Positions 10,752 through 13,026 of a DNA stretch of 13,026 nt are shown one piece after another. Positions within the stretch are counted from its first letter, which is position 1, and each line of letters begins with the position of its first letter. The DNA is taken from the NCBI GenBank assembly GCA_019347785.1, contig JAHWKQ010000037.1, forward strand, positions 1-13,026. The letters are read 5' to 3'. A model generated the notes under the pieces. That model did no database searches, was not told the origin of the DNA, and worked only from the letters and a program-made list of their open reading frames with translations. Position numbers and translations under genes: made by a program. Source of the stretch: Actinomycetota bacterium (lineage in GTDB: Bacteria; Actinomycetota; Nitriliruptoria; Euzebyales; Egibacteraceae).

Positions 10752-12940
10752 GCCGCCGCCGCGGGCGGGGCCGCGTCGCCCGGGACCGCCGAGGTCCCCG
10801 CGGGGCGGTCCCGCACGCGTGCCAGCAGCGTCTCGGCGGCGGCCAGCACCAGGTCGCGCTCGTAGGTCATCGTGAAGTCGAACCGGCGGTGCTCGTCCGG
10901 TCCGTCGTCGCCGAGGTCGACGGCGGCCAGCGCGGCGGCGAAGTGCGGGCCCACGACGACCACGCTCCACTCGCCGGCCAGGGCGTCGTCGGCGGCCAGG
11001 GCCGCACCCCGGACGCCGCGCAGGGGGTGGGCGTCCATGCCGAGGCCGAAGACGGCGACGAGTGCGGCGCGGCGGGCCATCTCCCGGTAGTGCGCCCGTG
11101 AGGCGGCGCCGAAGCGGCGGACGTCCTGGAAGGCGGCCATCAGGACGCCGGTGGCGCCCAGGCCCGCGGCCTGGGACTCCAGCGCCCTGCTGATCGTCAG
11201 CAGCAGGCCCTTGTCGGCCCGGCGCGCCGGACGCCGGGAGGCGACGACGGTGTAGGGGGTGTCCCCGGTCGGGGGCTCGGGCGCCCCGGCCAGGGGCAGC
11301 GTCCGCGCGGGCGTCGGCGGAGGTGACGGCAGCGGCCCCGGGTGGCCGAACAGCCAGCCCTGCCCGAGCCGCGCGCCCATCGCGCGGGCCAGGTCGGCCT
11401 GCTCGCGGGTCTCGATGCCCTCGGCCAGCACGAGCGCGCCGGTGCGCTCGGCGTGGGCGCCGACGGCGTTGACGATGCCGGCGGTCCCCGCCGTCGTCTG
11501 CTCGCGCAGCAGCCGCAGGTCCAACTTCACGACATCGGGCCGCACGAATGGCAGCAGGGCCAGCGAGCGGGTGTCCGCGCCGATGTCGTCCAGGGCGAGG
11601 CCCCAGCCGCGCCGGCGCACCTCCGCGACGACGCCCAACAGCTCGGCCGGCCGTGCCGTGACCGCCCGCTCGGTGATCTCCAGGACGATACCCAGGCCCG
11701 GCGCGCCCCGCCTCCAGTCGTCGCGCAGCCCCGGGGGGCACGGGGTGGCGAGCGTGGCCGGCTCGACGTTGACGAACAGCGTGGCCGGGGACCGCAGGCC
11801 CGCCGCCGCCGCGGCTCGCAGGGCGCTGACCCGGCACAGCCAGTCGAGCTCGTCCAGCCGCCCGACGCGGCGGGCCAGCGCGAACAGCCGGTCGGGGCGC
11901 TCCAGCAGGGTGCCGCGGGGCCCGCGGGCCAGCGACTCGTACCCCACCGTCTCGCCGGTGTCGAGGTCGACGATCGGCTGGAAGACCGGGGTGACCGCCC
12001 GGTCATCGAGGAGGCGGTCGAGCGCGGCCCGCTCGGCCCGCTCCACCGCCGGGGCCGGGGCCCTGGTCCTCGACGGCAGGGTGGTCACGCTGGCCGTGTC
12101 GTCGCCGTGCGCGGCGGCGCGCGCGGCCGGCGCGAGCTCGGAGCCGTGCGCGGCATCGCGCGGCCAGCAGGCGACCCCCACCCGGACGGCCGGGCGGTGC
12201 TCCCGCCCGTGGAGCCCGAACGGCTCGCCCAGCCTGGAGCGCAGCGCCCCGGCGACGCGGGCGGTGGCGACGCTGGCGTCGCCGTCGACGTCGGCGAGCA
12301 GCACCACGAAGCAGCCGCCCGACTCCCGCCCGATGACGTCGGTGGCGCGCACGACCTCCTCCATGCGCCCGGCCACCCTGCGAGCGAGCTGCCCGGCCGC
12401 GGTCCCTCCCTCGTCGGTGTCGTCCAGCCCCTCCACGTCGACGTGGACCAGCGCAACCTGCAGCGCGTGGCGGCGGGCCCGTGCGATCGCCCGGTCGACC
12501 CGTTGGCCCACCGCTCGTCCGTCCGCCAGGCCGGTCACGCTGTCACGGGACGTCCGCGATGGCCGGCTCTCCCCGCGGCGGTGGCGGGCCGCCGCCGTGC
12601 CGACCACGGCCTGCAGGACCGCCGCGGCCGCCTCGGCGTCCCCGAGGTCGACGTCGCGGGCGCCGGCCGCCAGAAGCGCGACGCGCCCGGGCCCGGCGGG
12701 GACAACCGCGTCGAACAGGAAGGGCAGGTCCGGGCGGATGCGCTTCACGGCCCTGTACGCCGCCGTCACCCGTCGGTCGGCGGCGACGACGACGTCGCAG
12801 CGGCCGGTGGCCAGGGCGGGCCGCAGCTCCTCGGGGCCGCGGACGTGGCGGGCGGACCACTCGCCGGGGGCGGCGCGTAGGACGGCCTCGGCGCGAGCTC
12901 GGGCGGGGTCCGCGTCAGCGAGCACGAGTGCGACGGGCAT
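10721..12940 (-). CDS. c-di-GMP signalling protein: degenerate REC and GGDEF, intact EAL, DICT domain
   Basis: 739 residues with no membrane segment. Residues 1-115 resemble a receiver domain, but the phospho-acceptor place (DVVVAADRR, 49-57) has Ala at the expected Asp. Residues 133-285 are a GGDEF domain with DSVTGLADGRA at its start; its signature is SGGCF (207-211), so it should not make c-di-GMP. Residues 308-540 are an EAL domain with every catalytic residue: Glu335 (ESL), Asn391, Glu421, Asp451-Asp452, Lys472, Glu507 and Gln527, spaced as in active phosphodiesterases. After a Pro-rich linker, residues 561-708 match the DICT sensory domain (EWSVVVVGPHFAAAL, then RRFDFTMTYERD). It is likely a cytosolic c-di-GMP phosphodiesterase controlled by DICT and perhaps GTP at the GGDEF. 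The ATG has no clear Shine-Dalgarno. Confidence 0.9.
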   Translation of the reverse strand: MPVALVLADADPARARAEAVLRAAPGEWSARHVRGPEELRPALATGRCDVVVAADRRVTAAYRAVKRIRPDLPFLFDAVVPAGPGRVALLAAGARDVDLGDAEAAAAVLQAVVGTAAARHRRGESRPSRTSRDSVTGLADGRAVGQRVDRAIARARRHALQVALVHVDVEGLDDTDEGGTAAGQLARRVAGRMEEVVRATDVIGRESGGCFVVLLADVDGDASVATARVAGALRSRLGEPFGLHGREHRPAVRVGVACWPRDAAHGSELAPAARAAAHGDDTASVTTLPSRTRAPAPAVERAERAALDRLLDDRAVTPVFQPIVDLDTGETVGYESLARGPRGTLLERPDRLFALARRVGRLDELDWLCRVSALRAAAAAGLRSPATLFVNVEPATLATPCPPGLRDDWRRGAPGLGIVLEITERAVTARPAELLGVVAEVRRRGWGLALDDIGADTRSLALLPFVRPDVVKLDLRLLREQTTAGTAGIVNAVGAHAERTGALVLAEGIETREQADLARAMGARLGQGWLFGHPGPLPSPPPTPARTLPLAGAPEPPTGDTPYTVVASRRPARRADKGLLLTISRALESQAAGLGATGVLMAAFQDVRRFGAASRAHYREMARRAALVAVFGLGMDAHPLRGVRGAALAADDALAGEWSVVVVGPHFAAALAAVDLGDDGPDEHRRFDFTMTYERDLVLAAAETLLARVRDRPAGTSAVPGDAAPPAAAAQAGTRSARV

Positions 12941-13026
12941 GACAAGTGCATCGGAGGCGACCGGGGCCGGCTTGAGCCACGTCGGGTCGGGCTCCCTCCG
13001 CCGAACGGCCCCGGTGCTGCGGCCGC
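12941..13026. other. Upstream region of the EAL-DICT gene, cut by window end
   Basis: The last 86 bases should hold the leader of the EAL-DICT gene. No recognisable -10/-35 pair, Shine-Dalgarno or open reading frame was found here; the sequence is simply GC-rich. A promoter could lie beyond the window edge. Confidence 0.5.

Noticed and set aside
9813..11837. 674-residue minus-strand open frame crossing fdhD and the EAL gene
   Set aside because: It conflicts with two firmly identified genes and has shadow-like composition.
11342..12880. 512-residue plus-strand open frame opposite the EAL-DICT gene
   Set aside because: Antisense to a gene with intact EAL catalytic residues; no recognisable domain.

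Overview
The window is very GC-rich DNA (clearly above 70% G+C by eye), packed with genes, with frequent GTG starts and repeated 4-base GTGA stop/start overlaps. Together with the families present (DUF4129/DUF4350 membrane operon, DUF6457 next to FdhD, an AbiEi-type/DUF559 protein, an EAL-DICT signalling protein), this points to a chromosomal segment of an actinobacterium, perhaps a deep-branching class. That placement is inference; nothing here fixes the genus. No rRNA, tRNA, CRISPR array, transposase, integrase or phage gene was seen, and no gap between genes exceeds about 140 bases.

Layout. (1) 1-2501, minus strand: a three-gene membrane operon, read from 2501 downwards: a multi-pass membrane protein, a DUF4129 protein and a DUF4350 protein cut by the window edge. 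Each junction is a GTGA overlap. In other actinobacteria such genes lie beside MoxR ATPase and DUF58 genes, which would be expected just outside the window. (2) 2611-3381, minus: an SDR-fold oxidoreductase lacking the usual Tyr/Lys pair. (3) 3487-3831, plus: a small thioredoxin-like [2Fe-2S] ferredoxin, divergent from the SDR gene. (4) 3849-4941: an AbiEi-like winged helix fused to a DUF559 (Vsr-like) nuclease domain, bracketed by two copies of a roughly 40-base palindrome, with a second inverted repeat just before its start. (5) 4934-8286, minus: a DASS-family sodium/dicarboxylate transporter followed after 14 bases by a phosphoglucomutase/phosphomannomutase. (6) 8396-10751, plus: HAD phosphatase, pyridoxamine-phosphate oxidase (pdxH), a DUF6457 protein and fdhD, with gaps of 8 bases, 18 bases and a 4-base overlap, so probably one transcript. 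(7) 10721-12940, minus: a large c-di-GMP signalling protein (degenerate receiver, degenerate GGDEF, intact EAL, DICT) that converges on fdhD and overlaps it by 31 bases.

How the genes relate. Most are housekeeping or cofactor genes: B6 cofactor salvage (pdxH), sulfuration of the molybdenum cofactor for formate dehydrogenase (fdhD with DUF6457), sugar-phosphate interconversion and dicarboxylate uptake. The segment that looks least like ordinary core genome is the palindrome-bracketed nuclease gene. The downstream palindrome carries the stop codons of both converging genes, one in each arm, and a degenerate third copy of the palindrome core lies inside the nuclease gene's 3' end. This is the best candidate for something undescribed, but it may be only a repeated terminator family. 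The EAL-DICT protein is the second most interesting item.
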